Positions 17,631 through 26,753 of a stretch of DNA of 64,000 nucleotides are shown here, piece after piece. The notes below the pieces were generated by a model. That model worked only from the letters and a program-made list of their open reading frames with translations, made no database searches and was not told where the DNA came from. Each line of letters opens with the position of its first letter. The first letter of the stretch is position 1. The position numbers were made by a program, and so were the translations under genes. Source of the DNA: Falsigemmobacter faecalis (GTDB taxonomy: Bacteria > Pseudomonadota > Alphaproteobacteria > Rhodobacterales > Rhodobacteraceae); the NCBI RefSeq assembly GCF_003863335.1, contig NZ_RRAZ01000016.1, forward strand, positions 50,931 to 114,930, given 5' to 3'.

Positions 17631-20060
17631 ATGACCGAGACCTCTCTGCCCCTCAGCCAGCGCGCCATGATGGCGCAGCGCCCTGCCCCCTACCTTGAGG
17701 GGTTGAACGCCGCCCAGCGCGCCGCCGTTGAGGCGCTGGACGGTCCGGTTCTGGTGCTGGCAGGCGCGGGCACCGGCAAAACCCGGGTGCTGACCACCCG
17801 GATCGCGCATCTGCTGAACACCGGCAAAGCGCGGCCCCATGAGGTGCTGGCGGTGACCTTCACCAATAAAGCCGCCCGCGAGATGAAAAACCGCATCAGC
17901 CGTCTGATGGGCGAAGCGATTGAGGGGATGCCCTGGCTTGGCACCTTCCACTCGGTCGCGGTGAAGATCCTGCGCCGTCATGCCGAACTGGTCGGGCTGA
18001 ACAGCAGCTTTACGATCCTTGATACCGACGACCAGCTGCGCCTGATGAAACAGGTCATCATCGCCCGCGGCATTGATGAGAAGAAATGGCCCGCCCGGCA
18101 GCTGGCTTCGCTGATCGATCACTGGAAAAACCGCGGCTGGACGCCCGAGCAGGTCTCGGCGGCGGAATCGACCGAGTTCAACCGCCTCGGCATCACGCTT
18201 TACAAAGATTACCAGAACCGCCTGAAAAATCTGAACGCCTGCGATTTCGGCGATCTTTTGCTGCACTGCCTGACGATCTTTTTGCAGCATCCCGATGTGC
18301 TGGGGCGCTATCAGCAATGGTTCCGCTATATTCTGGTGGATGAGTATCAGGACACCAACGTCGCGCAGTATCTTTGGCTGCGGCTGCTGGCCCAAGGGTA
18401 TCGCAACATCTGCTGCGTGGGCGATGACGACCAGTCGATCTATGGCTGGCGCGGCGCAGAGGTCGGCAATATCCTGCGCTTTGAGAAGGACTTCGCCGCC
18501 GATGAGGACAAGGGCCGCGCCGGCCCTCAGGTCATCCGGCTGGAGCAGAACTACCGCTCAACCCCGCATATCCTGGCGGCGGCTTCCTCAGTAATTGCCG
18601 GGAACCGTGAGCGTCTGGGCAAGACCCTCTGGACCGATCAGGCCGAGGGTGAGAAGGTCCGCCTGATTGGTCATTGGGACGGCGAGGAGGAGGCCCGCTG
18701 GATCGGCGAAGAGGCCGAGGCCCTGTCGCAGGGTCGCCGCCCTCAGGGCGTGGTGGGGCTGAACGATCAGGCGATCCTCGTGCGCGCCTCGCATCAGATG
18801 CGCGCCTTTGAGGACCGTTTCCTGACCATCGGCCTGCCCTACCGCGTCATCGGCGGTCCGCGCTTTTATGAGCGGCTTGAGATCCGCGATGCCATGGCCT
18901 ATTTCCGCCTTGCGATCACGCCCTCGGATGATCTGGCCTTTGAGCGGATCGTGAATACCCCCAAGCGCGGTCTTGGCGATAAAGCCCAGGGCCTGATCCG
19001 CGATATCGCCCGCGGCCATGAGGAGCCGCTGTTGTCTGGCGCGCGCCGTGTGGTCGATGGCGCAATGCTCGGCGGTAAGGGCGGCGCGGCTTTGCGCAAA
19101 TTCGTCCAGGATATGGACCGCTGGCATGATGAGGTGCTGAGCGCGCGCCCCGCGATCGCAGAAGACATGGTGATTGAGCCGGTGGTGCCCGATGCGGCGC
19201 CGCACCGCGATCACAACCACATCCGCCTGGCTGAGCGGATGCTGGAGGATTCGGGCTATATCTCGATGTGGCAGAACGACAAAACCCCCGAAGCCGAGGG
19301 CCGTCTGGAGAACCTCAAAGAGCTTGTGAAGGCCCTTGAGGAATTCGACAGCCTGCAGGGCTTCCTCGAACATGTCGCGCTGATCATGGACAATGAAAAG
19401 GATGAGGCTTCGGAAAAGATCACCATCATGACGCTGCATGGCGCCAAGGGGCTGGAATTTCCCGCCGTCTGGCTGCCTGGCTGGGAAGAGGGGATTTTCC
19501 CCTCGCAGCGCTCGCTGGATGAAACGGGAAATCGTGGCCTCGAAGAAGAGCGCCGTCTGGCCTATGTCGGCATCACCCGGGCAGAGCAGCTCTGCACGAT
19601 CTCTTTTGCGGCCAACCGTCGGGTCTTTGGTCAGTGGCAAAGCCAGCTGCCCTCGCGCTTCATCGATGAGATTGCCGAAGAGCATGTCGATGTGCTGACC
19701 GCGCCGGGGCTTTACGGCGGCGGCTATGGCGCGGCGGCCCCCTCTTACGGCAAAAGCAGCGTTGAGACGCGGGCCTCTGAGGCCAATGTCTATAACTCCC
19801 CCGGCTGGCGCCGCCTCCAGACGCAAAGCGCAAAGCCCGCCACGCCGCCGCGCAAAATCACCCCGCCCGCGGCGCTCAATGGCGAGATCCTGCCCGATTT
19901 CGATCCCGGCGCGCGGGTGTTCCACCAGAAGTTCGGCTATGGCACCGTGGTCTCCGCCGATGGCGACAAGCTGGGCGTTGAGTTCGACAAGGCGGGCAGC
20001 AAGCATGTGATGTCGTCTTACGTCGTGGCCGCCGATGCGGCGAGCGACGTGCCGTTCTGA
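17631..20060 (+). CDS. uvrD: ATP-dependent DNA helicase UvrD/PcrA
   Basis: Superfamily 1A 3'-5' helicase for nucleotide-excision and mismatch repair and for clearing RecA or stalled polymerase. 809 aa. Motifs in order: Q-motif GLNAAQRAAVEAL, Walker A AGAGTGKTRVL, Ia TFTNKAAREMK, TFHSVAVKILRRH, II LVDEYQDTN, III GDDDQSIYGWRGA, IV EQNYRST, V TLHGAKGLEF and VI YVGITRAEQL. The C-terminus carries the PcrA-type RNA-polymerase-binding Tudor-like module (ARVFHQKFGYGTVVSADGD). Start taken at ATG 17631 (MTETSLPLSQ); an in-frame TTG at 17604 would add nine residues. A degraded echo of its C-terminal end lies just downstream. Confidence 0.95.
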   Translation: MTETSLPLSQRAMMAQRPAPYLEGLNAAQRAAVEALDGPVLVLAGAGTGKTRVLTTRIAHLLNTGKARPHEVLAVTFTNKAAREMKNRISRLMGEAIEGMPWLGTFHSVAVKILRRHAELVGLNSSFTILDTDDQLRLMKQVIIARGIDEKKWPARQLASLIDHWKNRGWTPEQVSAAESTEFNRLGITLYKDYQNRLKNLNACDFGDLLLHCLTIFLQHPDVLGRYQQWFRYILVDEYQDTNVAQYLWLRLLAQGYRNICCVGDDDQSIYGWRGAEVGNILRFEKDFAADEDKGRAGPQVIRLEQNYRSTPHILAAASSVIAGNRERLGKTLWTDQAEGEKVRLIGHWDGEEEARWIGEEAEALSQGRRPQGVVGLNDQAILVRASHQMRAFEDRFLTIGLPYRVIGGPRFYERLEIRDAMAYFRLAITPSDDLAFERIVNTPKRGLGDKAQGLIRDIARGHEEPLLSGARRVVDGAMLGGKGGAALRKFVQDMDRWHDEVLSARPAIAEDMVIEPVVPDAAPHRDHNHIRLAERMLEDSGYISMWQNDKTPEAEGRLENLKELVKALEEFDSLQGFLEHVALIMDNEKDEASEKITIMTLHGAKGLEFPAVWLPGWEEGIFPSQRSLDETGNRGLEEERRLAYVGITRAEQLCTISFAANRRVFGQWQSQLPSRFIDEIAEEHVDVLTAPGLYGGGYGAAAPSYGKSSVETRASEANVYNSPGWRRLQTQSAKPATPPRKITPPAALNGEILPDFDPGARVFHQKFGYGTVVSADGDKLGVEFDKAGSKHVMSSYVVAADAASDVPF

Positions 20061-20073
20061 CCGGAGCCCGCCG

Positions 20074-20240
20074 GAGTTTCGGTCCGGCGCTGATCCGGAT
20101 GTGCAGACGTTCGGCTACGGCGTCGTGACCTCCGCCGACGGCATCGTCCCAGCTGCGGTGCCATCCGCCCTCCGGAAGACCGCCCCCGCACCGGGGGCGA
20201 ACTCCCGGCCCGACGGCAACCTTGACGTGATGTCAGAGCC
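20074..20240 (+). repeat. Degraded partial duplication of the uvrD 3' end
   Basis: 20110-20148 repeats 19932-19971 at an offset of 178 nt (both read TTCGGCTA, then CTCCGCCGA, then GGC). The preceding bases 20074-20090 resemble 19896-19912, and TGATGTC near 20229 matches 20009. In its own frame it encodes FGYGVVTSADG against FGYGTVVSADG of the helicase. It lies after the helicase stop, out of frame and without a start of its own. Confidence 0.5.
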
Positions 20241-20345
20241 TATCCGTGATCCCATCTGCAAACTTCTCTCATCCCGCCAGATCGCCTAAAAGGTTAACGG
20301 ACCACAGGAGACTCGCCTGTGAGGATCTGATCGGGGGAGACGGTT

Positions 20346-20981
20346 ATGGAGACATTCGGAGGCATTGTCCTGTCTCTCGCGGCACTCGGCGCAATCTGGT
20401 TTGTCCTCTCGCTTCTGACGCGTGAAAATCGCAACGAAAGCCCGCCTGAGCAGCCCGCCTCCTGGTCGCAGCCAAAACCTGCGCCCCGGCCCGCGCCGCG
20501 ACCCGCAGCGCCCGCTCCGGCCCGTGTCACCCAGACTTCTGATTTCCCGCCCGAGATCCTTTGCGGCAGGGCTTGGGTGGTGGACGGCGATACGCTGAAG
20601 ATCCGCAACCGGCCGCTGCGCCTCTTTGGGGTGGATGCACCCGAGATGGACCACCCCTATGGCATCTCCGCGCAGCGCGCGCTGAAAAAGCTGTGCAGCG
20701 GCCATGAAGTCCGCGCCGCCATTGTGGGCTGTGATGACTACGGCCGCGAGGTTGCGAAATGCAGCCTGCCCGACGGGCGCGATCTCTCGGCAGAGATGGT
20801 AAAGCTTGGGCTGGCGATTGACTGGCCGAAGTTCTCCGGTGGCCTCTATACCCACCTCGAGGTCGAGGGCCTGCGCAAAAAGCTGTGGCTGGCCGATGCG
20901 CGCCAGAAGGGCCGGATGCATGTCTGGGAGAAATATGCCGCGGACCAGGCCCGCAAAGCGGCGGCCAAAGCGCGGGGCTGA
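20346..20981 (+). CDS. Membrane-anchored thermonuclease (SNase family)
   Basis: Staphylococcal-nuclease-like, Ca-dependent phosphodiesterase. 211 aa: one N-terminal transmembrane helix (about 5-24), a Pro/Ala-rich tether (35-62), then the nuclease fold. Active-site residues are visible: the Asp of VVDGDTLKI, the Arg and Asp/Glu of RLFGVDAPEMD, and the Arg of DDYGREVAKC. The ATG at 20346 is preceded by GGGGGAGA. The nuclease domain should face the periplasm, for degrading DNA or RNA outside the cytoplasm. The gene is followed 86 nt later by a small exported Cys/His-rich peptide, a combination that may be functional. Substrate preference is not readable. Confidence 0.88.
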   Translation: METFGGIVLSLAALGAIWFVLSLLTRENRNESPPEQPASWSQPKPAPRPAPRPAAPAPARVTQTSDFPPEILCGRAWVVDGDTLKIRNRPLRLFGVDAPEMDHPYGISAQRALKKLCSGHEVRAAIVGCDDYGREVAKCSLPDGRDLSAEMVKLGLAIDWPKFSGGLYTHLEVEGLRKKLWLADARQKGRMHVWEKYAADQARKAAAKARG

Positions 20982-21067
20982 CGGAGGCCTGGCTGCGTCA
21001 AAATGTGTTAACGAATCCGTTCAAGCCGCCTGGGGTGGTCTCATTTAAGACAACTGATGAGACATAA

Positions 21068-21214
21068 ATGCGTTTTCTGACCCTGACGGCTTTTGTCTGC
21101 GCCCTGCTTTTGCCCTCCCTGGCATCGGCCCATCGCGGTGGCTGCCGCAAATCCTCTCCGCCCGGGCAGTGCTGCCATATGGACAACCGCGCAGGCCGGG
21201 TGCACTGCCATTGA
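21068..21214 (+). CDS. Exported Cys/His-rich mini-protein, 48 aa
   Basis: The frame encodes a clear Sec signal (MRFLTLTAFVCALLLPSLAS, cleaved near ASA-H) and a 26-27 residue mature part with GGC, CC and a terminal VHCH, i.e. four Cys and four His. This resembles the short YHYH/HxxxxCH-type modules that accompany SNase-type nucleases in other bacteria; I recognise the style, not a named family. It could bind a metal or form two disulfides. It sits right after the thermonuclease, so it may be its partner or a detached accessory domain. The 3' end runs into the hairpin at 21217. Confidence 0.65.
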   Translation: MRFLTLTAFVCALLLPSLASAHRGGCRKSSPPGQCCHMDNRAGRVHCH

Positions 21215-21216
21215 AA

Positions 21217-21236
21217 AGGGGCCCCGCGGGGCCCCT
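21217..21236 (-). terminator. Hairpin between converging genes
   Basis: AGGGGCCCC (21217-21225) pairs with GGGGCCCCT (21228-21236). Read on the minus strand the stem is followed by TTTTC, so it mainly terminates the MFS gene that ends at 21249. On the plus strand it has no T run. Confidence 0.7.
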
Positions 21237-21248
21237 GATCCACCCTGA

Positions 21249-22430
21249 TCAGTCGGTGCGATCGGGCGATAGCAGCGCATAGGCCAGACAGCCAAAGCCC
21301 AGAATCAGCGCCAGAAAGCCAAAGATCGCGTGAAACCCCGCGACCACCCCGCCTGAGGCCAGGGCCGTCTCATAGATCGGACGGGTCGCAAGCTGCACCA
21401 GCCCGGTCGAGCCGATGCTGCAGAGGTTCAAAATCGCCACCCCCCGCCCGACCATATGGGGCGGAAAGAACGCCCGCCCATGCGCCATGATCAGCGCAAA
21501 GGCCGTGCCGAAAAAGCCGCTGAGCGCAATCAGCGCCACCGCCATGCCAAGGCCCGGCTGCGGGTTCCACCACAAAAGGGCCAGGGCCAGAAAGCCCATC
21601 AGATTGCCGCCAAGGATCACTTTCTTGCGGCTTTTGACCAGCCTCTCCAGCGGCCCATAGAGCAGGCTGCCGAGTGTCATCGCCACGCCCATGATCAGCA
21701 TATAGGTGCCGGTCGCGGCGGCATCCGCCTCATAAACCTTTGTAAAATAAGGTCCGCCCCAGATACCGCGCAGAGTGGCTGCGGGCGCATAGCCCACCGC
21801 GATGATAATCAGCACCCCCCAGAGCGCGGGCTGGCGGAAGATCGCGCCCCAGCTGCCGCCGCCTGCGGGCACTTCAGCCTTTGCGGGATCGCGCACAAAA
21901 CACAGCACACCCAGCGCCGCAAGTGCAGTGACAACGCCCAGAATGCTCATCGCCTGCCGCCAGCCCAGCGCCTCAACCGCCAGCGACAGCGGCAGGGCCG
22001 CCCCCAGATTGCCAAGGCTGCCGACCCCGATCAGCAGGCCGCTGAGACTGCCAAAGACCGCCGCCGGAAAATTCCGCGCAAAGATATACATCGAGCCCAT
22101 CAGCACCGGCGCACAGCCCGTCCCGATCAGCAGCATGGCGATATAGATATCCGTCGCACTTCCCGCCAGCGCGAACCAGAAGGCCCCTCCTGCCCCCCCG
22201 ATCCCGAGCAGAAGAGAGACGGTCAGCCGCGGCCCGTAGCGGTCAAGCCCCAGGCCCACGGCGATCTGCATGGCCGCAAAGGCCAGAAAAAAGAAGCTCG
22301 ACGCGGTGGCCAGCTCCCCCTCGGTCACCCCCGGATCAAGGGCCAGCGCCGGGGCCAGAACCGACAGAAAAGCACGGTAGAACTGCGACAGCACATAGCC
22401 CAGAACCAGGGCAAGTATCCCCATTTTCAT
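21249..22430 (-). CDS. MFS transporter
   Basis: Major facilitator superfamily carrier in the inner membrane, 393 aa, about 12 hydrophobic helices. The family loop between helices 2 and 3 is visible as GLGLDRYGPRLTVS (G-x-x-x-D-R-x-G-R/P), with its echo YGPLERLVKSRKKVI in the second half. The start is MKMGILALVLGYVLSQFYRA, with GAGAGGGG about 9 nt upstream; the frame is open upstream but there encodes low-complexity sequence. The substrate cannot be inferred: it stands alone between two gaps. Resembles CynX/NarK-like or oxalate/formate-type carriers only in general fold. Confidence 0.88.
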   Translation of the reverse strand: MKMGILALVLGYVLSQFYRAFLSVLAPALALDPGVTEGELATASSFFFLAFAAMQIAVGLGLDRYGPRLTVSLLLGIGGAGGAFWFALAGSATDIYIAMLLIGTGCAPVLMGSMYIFARNFPAAVFGSLSGLLIGVGSLGNLGAALPLSLAVEALGWRQAMSILGVVTALAALGVLCFVRDPAKAEVPAGGGSWGAIFRQPALWGVLIIIAVGYAPAATLRGIWGGPYFTKVYEADAAATGTYMLIMGVAMTLGSLLYGPLERLVKSRKKVILGGNLMGFLALALLWWNPQPGLGMAVALIALSGFFGTAFALIMAHGRAFFPPHMVGRGVAILNLCSIGSTGLVQLATRPIYETALASGGVVAGFHAIFGFLALILGFGCLAYALLSPDRTD

Positions 22431-23030
22431 AAAGTTGTTCCCCTCTCCGACCGGGAGAGTGGCGGCGGCACCGGGGCGATGCAAGACAAAGCGCGCAGGG
22501 ACGGCGCGGAAGTTCAGAGCCGCTGTGGCTCCGAAGTGACGCCGGTCAGTGCGGGGGGCCGACCCGCGCAAAGAGAGGGTGCCTGCCCTGTTGCGGCGCA
22601 TCGCCCTGTCGGCATTTCTATGCTCAGAATGTCCTGCTGCTGAGAGCGGCACTCCGCACCGCAAGCAGCTCCTGGCTGGCACCCCCGGCAGTGAACTCTG
22701 CCTTCACCATTCTGCACCGGACGGGCAGGAAAAACCCCCTGATCTGCGCAGCACTGCCGCCGCGGTCGAGGCCGCCTCGCAGAGGGGCCGGCCCGACCGC
22801 AGGGCAGCGCGCAAAGCGTTCCGGCAGCAATCTGTGGCCTGTGGCAGAAACGACTTCATCTGCCCGGCTCTCTGAAACCAAAGCCGATGGGCCAGGCACT
22901 GACCTCTGCCGCCGCGCCCCGGCTCTGTCGCACCCGCGAAATGCGGCGGCGAGCAGCCCTGGCCCGCAAGACGTCAGAGCCCTTCCCCTGCAGAGGCCGC
23001 AGGGGAAACACTGTCCGCAGAGGCGGGCGC
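22431..23030. other. 600-nt gap without a supported gene
   Basis: Only Arg/Pro-rich short frames on both strands, without ribosome sites. Apart from the MFS ribosome site near 22440 I see no feature in it. Confidence 0.5.
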
Positions 23031-24143
23031 TCAGAGAGACGCGCGGGCCGCCGCAAGCGCCTGAGGCAGCGCGGCTGCCAAAGCCGCATGATCGGCCGCG
23101 GTGCCGCAGCTGATCCGGATGCAGCGGTCATGCGGGGCGACAAAGGGCATGCGGATAAAAACACCGCGCTGCCCGAGTTCGCGCACGATCGCGCGGGCCA
23201 GATCACCGCCCGCACCGCAGTCGATGGTGACAAAATTGGTGGCGGAAGCCAGCGGAGCGAGGCCGTTTTCCCGGGCGATACGGCTGATCTCGGCTTTTGA
23301 GGCGGCCACTTTCGCGCGCACCAAAGGGATCCATTCGGGATCTGACAGCGCGGCCAGCGCTCCGGCCTGGGCAATCCGGCTCATGCCGAAGTGGTTGCGC
23401 ACCTTGTCAAAACTGCGGATCAGATCCTCATGCGCGATGGCATAGCCGACGCGCGCGCCCGCCATGCCCTGCCCCTTCGAGAAGGTCCGCATCCGGATCA
23501 CGCGCGGATCGCCGGCATCAATCGCGGGCGCCGTGCCTTCGGGCGCCAGCTCAATATAGGCCTCATCGAGGACCAGAAGGCTGCCTTCGGGCACCGCATC
23601 GATCATGGCCTGAATCACCGGCGCTTCATGCCAGGAACCCATGGGATTGTCAGGATTGGCGAGGTAAATCAGCTTCGCTGAGACCTCCGCCGCCTTTGCG
23701 ACCAGCGCCTGCGGGTCTTCATGATTGCCCGCATAGGGCACCTTGTGAAGCTGGCCGCCAAAGCCCGTGACGTGGAAGTTGAAGGTCGGATAGGCGCCAT
23801 CCGAGGTGACAACCGCATCGCCCGGCCCCACCAGCATCCGCGCCAGATAGCCCAGAAGTCCGTCGATGCCCTCGCCCACAATGATATTGCTGCGCGAGAC
23901 GCCATGTTTGGCGGCCAGAGCTTCGCGCAGCTCAAAGTTCTCGGGATCGCCATACATCCAGCAGGAGGCAGCGGCCTCTGCCATGGCCGTCACGGCGAGG
24001 GGCGAAGGGCCGTAGCCGCTTTCATTGGCCCCAAGGCGGGCGGCAAAACCCGCGCCGCGCGCACGCTCCTGGGTTTCGGGACCGACGAAGGGCACCAGAG
24101 AGGGCAGCTCTGCCACCAGGGGGGTATACCGCGGACCACGCAT
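23031..24143 (-). CDS. PLP-dependent aminotransferase, HisC-like (class I/II)
   Basis: Fold-type I aminotransferase, 370 aa, of the histidinol-phosphate aminotransferase type. Readable features: N-terminal LGANESGYGPSP, cofactor-binding GEGIDGLLG, YLANPDNPMGSW, VLDEAYIEL and the Schiff-base lysine in RTFSKGQGMAGARVGYAI, with the phosphate/carboxylate Arg in IRISCGT. Not located in a his operon and shorter at the N-terminus than typical HisC, so the true substrate may be another amino acid (aromatic or imidazole). The ATG at 24143 is taken as start. It lies after the acyltransferase gene on the same strand (67-nt gap), possibly cotranscribed. Confidence 0.85.
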   Translation of the reverse strand: MRGPRYTPLVAELPSLVPFVGPETQERARGAGFAARLGANESGYGPSPLAVTAMAEAAASCWMYGDPENFELREALAAKHGVSRSNIIVGEGIDGLLGYLARMLVGPGDAVVTSDGAYPTFNFHVTGFGGQLHKVPYAGNHEDPQALVAKAAEVSAKLIYLANPDNPMGSWHEAPVIQAMIDAVPEGSLLVLDEAYIELAPEGTAPAIDAGDPRVIRMRTFSKGQGMAGARVGYAIAHEDLIRSFDKVRNHFGMSRIAQAGALAALSDPEWIPLVRAKVAASKAEISRIARENGLAPLASATNFVTIDCGAGGDLARAIVRELGQRGVFIRMPFVAPHDRCIRISCGTAADHAALAAALPQALAAARASL

Positions 24144-24210
24144 TGCCTTACTCCATCGCCTGTACGTCAGCGACTTTTGAGCAAAATTGCCGCCCGCTGC
24201 AAGGCCTGGC

Positions 24211-25098
24211 TCAGAGGTCCTCGCCGATCAGCGGCGCGCCTGCGCCCTTCCAGCGACGGTGGATCCAGAACCACTGCTCGGGGTGCTGCCGCACCAGCGC
24301 CTCCAGGCTGTCGTTCAGCGCCTGGGTCATCACTTCGGGGGTGGTATGCGGGATCGGCGCTTCCACCACGATCTGAAAGTTCAGCCCGTCGGGCTGACGG
24401 ATGCCGTAGGTCGGGATCAGGAGCGCGTCATATTTCAGCGCCATCTCTGCGGCAGAAAGCGCGGTTTTCGCCTCATGGCCGAAAAAGCCCAGCGTGATGC
24501 CATGCGACATATGGTGATCGACCAGCATCCCCAGCACACCACCGCCGCGCAAAAAGCGCACCATCTGCCCCAGACCGCGCGGGCTGCGGGGGAAGAGCGG
24601 GCGGGAAATATTGCCGATCGCCTCTTCGTAATGCGCGTTAAAGAGCTTGTTCACCATCGGCATGTAAAGTGCGCCGACCTGAATGCCCCGCGCACCCATC
24701 GCCGCGCGGGAGGCATCGTAATTGCCGAAATGCCCGGTCACGAGGATCACCGGACGCCCCGCATCACGCGCCGCATCAAGGGCCGCAACGCCCGCGCCCA
24801 CCGGGGGGACGGCGGCCGTGCGCTCAATGAACTCTTTGCCGGAATAAATCTCGATGATGGTGCGGCCGACGTTGTCGGGCACCTCGCGCATCAGCCGCTT
24901 CACCTCAGACTTCGGCAGTTCCGGCCAGACGAGGGCCAGATTGTCGCGCACCCGCCGCGTCCATCCGGCGACCGGCGCCACGACCCGCGAGACCACCCAG
25001 CCGAAAAGCGGCACCCGCATCCGGTAAGGCAGCGCCAGCGACAGGCCGATCACCGCCCGCAGAACTGCGTTCACTACCCTGTGCTTAAACTTCGGCAT
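24211..25098 (-). CDS. LpxL/HtrB-like lysophospholipid acyltransferase
   Basis: Inner-membrane acyltransferase of the lipid A late-acylation family, which transfers a fatty acyl chain from acyl-ACP to lipid A precursors or to lysolipids. 295 aa, with an amphipathic/hydrophobic N-terminus (AVLRAVIGLSLALPYRM). The catalytic His-x4-Asp is seen in VTGHFGNYD (about residue 121), with the later conserved block VDHHMSHGITLGFFG and the C-terminal HPEQWFWIHRRWK typical of HtrB/MsbB. Follows the DMT carrier gene by 27 nt. Whether it acts on lipid A or another acceptor such as an aminolipid is not readable. Confidence 0.88.
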   Translation of the reverse strand: MPKFKHRVVNAVLRAVIGLSLALPYRMRVPLFGWVVSRVVAPVAGWTRRVRDNLALVWPELPKSEVKRLMREVPDNVGRTIIEIYSGKEFIERTAAVPPVGAGVAALDAARDAGRPVILVTGHFGNYDASRAAMGARGIQVGALYMPMVNKLFNAHYEEAIGNISRPLFPRSPRGLGQMVRFLRGGGVLGMLVDHHMSHGITLGFFGHEAKTALSAAEMALKYDALLIPTYGIRQPDGLNFQIVVEAPIPHTTPEVMTQALNDSLEALVRQHPEQWFWIHRRWKGAGAPLIGEDL

Positions 25099-25125
25099 AC
25101 TTACGTCCCATGCGGCCCGCCCCGC

Positions 25126-26001
25126 TCAGTCGCGCACTCGGGCGCTGCGGGTCTCACGGTGCCACACATAAATACCCGAGACCACGATCACAAGCGCGCC
25201 GACCCCGGTCCAGAGATCGGGCATCTCGCCAAAGAACAGCCACCCCCAGAAGGTTGCACAGAGCAGCCCGACATAGGCGAAGGGCGCAATCACCCCCGCC
25301 TCTCCGGTGGTGAACGCCCGGATCATGAACAATTGCCCCAGCGAGCCGATCACCCCGATCGACAAAAAGGCCGGCAGGTGTTCGAAGGCGACCGGCGTCC
25401 AGACGGTGGGCAGCGTGACGGTGGTGATCAGCGATCCGGTCAGCGCGGCATAAACGAGCGCCGTCCAGATCGGATCTTTTGCGCCCATTTTCCGGGTGAT
25501 CAGCGCATTGGCGGTATAGCAGACCGCACAGCCCAGCGGCAAAAGCGCCGCCCAGCCAAAGACACCGGAGCCGGGGCGGATGATGATCAGCGCCCCGATC
25601 AGCGCCGCCAGCACGCCGGCAAGGCGGCGCGGGCCCAGCTTCTCGCCTAAAAAGATCGCCGCGCCGAGCGTGATCAGCACCGGATTGATATCAGCAATCG
25701 CCGTCGCCTCTGCGAGGCCGATATAGGGCATCGCGAGAAAGAAAAACGCCGTCGCCGCGAACTGACAGACCGAGCGGATCAGATGCGAGGCCAGATGCTG
25801 CGTGCGCATATATTGCAGCAGCCTTGGTCCAATCAGGCAAAGCACCACCACCACCTGCCCGGTATAGCGCGACCAGACCACCTGCATCGGGTGATAATGC
25901 TGCGCCATGGTCTTGGCGACGGCATCCATGAAGGAGAAAACCGAGACCGCGAGCAGCATATAAAGAATAGCCTGAGCCTGTCGGCTGGCGGGGAAAAACA
26001 T
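25126..26001 (-). CDS. DMT family (EamA) transporter
   Basis: 291-aa drug/metabolite carrier with ten hydrophobic helices in two EamA repeats. The N-terminal repeat has the usual MDAVAKTMAQHYHPMQVVWSR and FLGEKLGPRRLAGVLAAL segments; the second repeat ends GWLFFGEMPDLWTGVGALVI, followed by a short basic tail HRETRSARVRD. Substrate unknown. It is the first gene of a minus-strand run of carrier, acyltransferase and aminotransferase, which may be one transcript because spacings are 27 and 67 nt. Confidence 0.87.
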   Translation of the reverse strand: MFFPASRQAQAILYMLLAVSVFSFMDAVAKTMAQHYHPMQVVWSRYTGQVVVVLCLIGPRLLQYMRTQHLASHLIRSVCQFAATAFFFLAMPYIGLAEATAIADINPVLITLGAAIFLGEKLGPRRLAGVLAALIGALIIIRPGSGVFGWAALLPLGCAVCYTANALITRKMGAKDPIWTALVYAALTGSLITTVTLPTVWTPVAFEHLPAFLSIGVIGSLGQLFMIRAFTTGEAGVIAPFAYVGLLCATFWGWLFFGEMPDLWTGVGALVIVVSGIYVWHRETRSARVRD

Positions 26002-26258
26002 CGTCAGGCTCCGGGGTCAGAGGCGGTCGGCACAGGTCTGCGGAGGCCCGCAGAGATTGTCAATGCCGCAGCCCCCGGGGACTGCGCGCGCAGGCTCTCA
26101 GACAGGACTGCGCGACAGCCAGGGAGCTCTGCCCGACCTGCGGGCGGGTCCCGAAGCACGAAGAAAGCAGGCCTGAGTAAGAAAGCCCCTCACGCACCGG
26201 GCCTGCCCCCTGTGCCTTTAAGAAGATCGTGTCGGGATTTGCAAAATTGCAGCCCTGG

Positions 26259-26420
26259 CAGGGTGCTGAAAGCAGTCGACCGAGGAGGGGAGTTGTCTCG
26301 GAAGTGCGGAAAGTCAGCCGTCGTTCAACCGCTTCAAATAGGTTTGGCACTGAAGTTCACTTTGACTTCGGGAAGATTTCTCCGAAAGCCCCGCCCGGAA
26401 ATACGTTTTCAGCAGCCTGC
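26259..26420 (+). repeat. Dispersed 160-nt repeat, copy A
   Basis: 162 nt that align by eye with the reverse complement of 38449-38609 at roughly four positions in five. Shared blocks include CAGGGTGCTGAAA at one end, CTTCGGGAA then ATTTCTCCGAA in the middle, and TCAGCAGCCTGC at the other end. In one frame both copies encode a similar peptide (P-R-P-E-I-R-x-Q-Q-P-A), but with no proper start. It could be the remains of a mobile element or a non-autonomous repeat. Confidence 0.75.
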
Positions 26421-26725
26421 CAGGCATTGGCGGGCTGTCCCCCTTCCAGGGCATTTTCCGTCTGATCCCCTGTCATTCGGGCCGAAGCCAGGGCGATCTG
26501 CCTGAGCCCGGGTGACCTTTCCCCGCGCGATGGGCTCAACGGGCAGGTCAGGGCCCCGATGCAAAATTGAGGGCGGCCCTGTCACAAGCGGAGCGGCGAC
26601 AGGCGGAGGGTTGCGCCTGTCGCAGGCCCCGGGGGCTGACGGCCCCCGGACCCCCGTGAGTATTTTTAAAAGCCAAAGACTGCCCGGCCTGTCGGTCTGA
26701 GAGGCGGAAGGGATGAGGAACGAAG

Positions 26726-26753
26726 AAAGCCGCCCCCGAGAGGGGGCGGCCTT
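26726..26753 (-). terminator. Terminator of the ilvBN operon
   Basis: Perfect 9-bp stem GCCGCCCCC (26729-26737) / GGGGGCGGC (26742-26750) with a four-base loop. Read on the minus strand it is followed by TTTCTT. It lies 19 nt after the ilvN stop. Confidence 0.8.
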
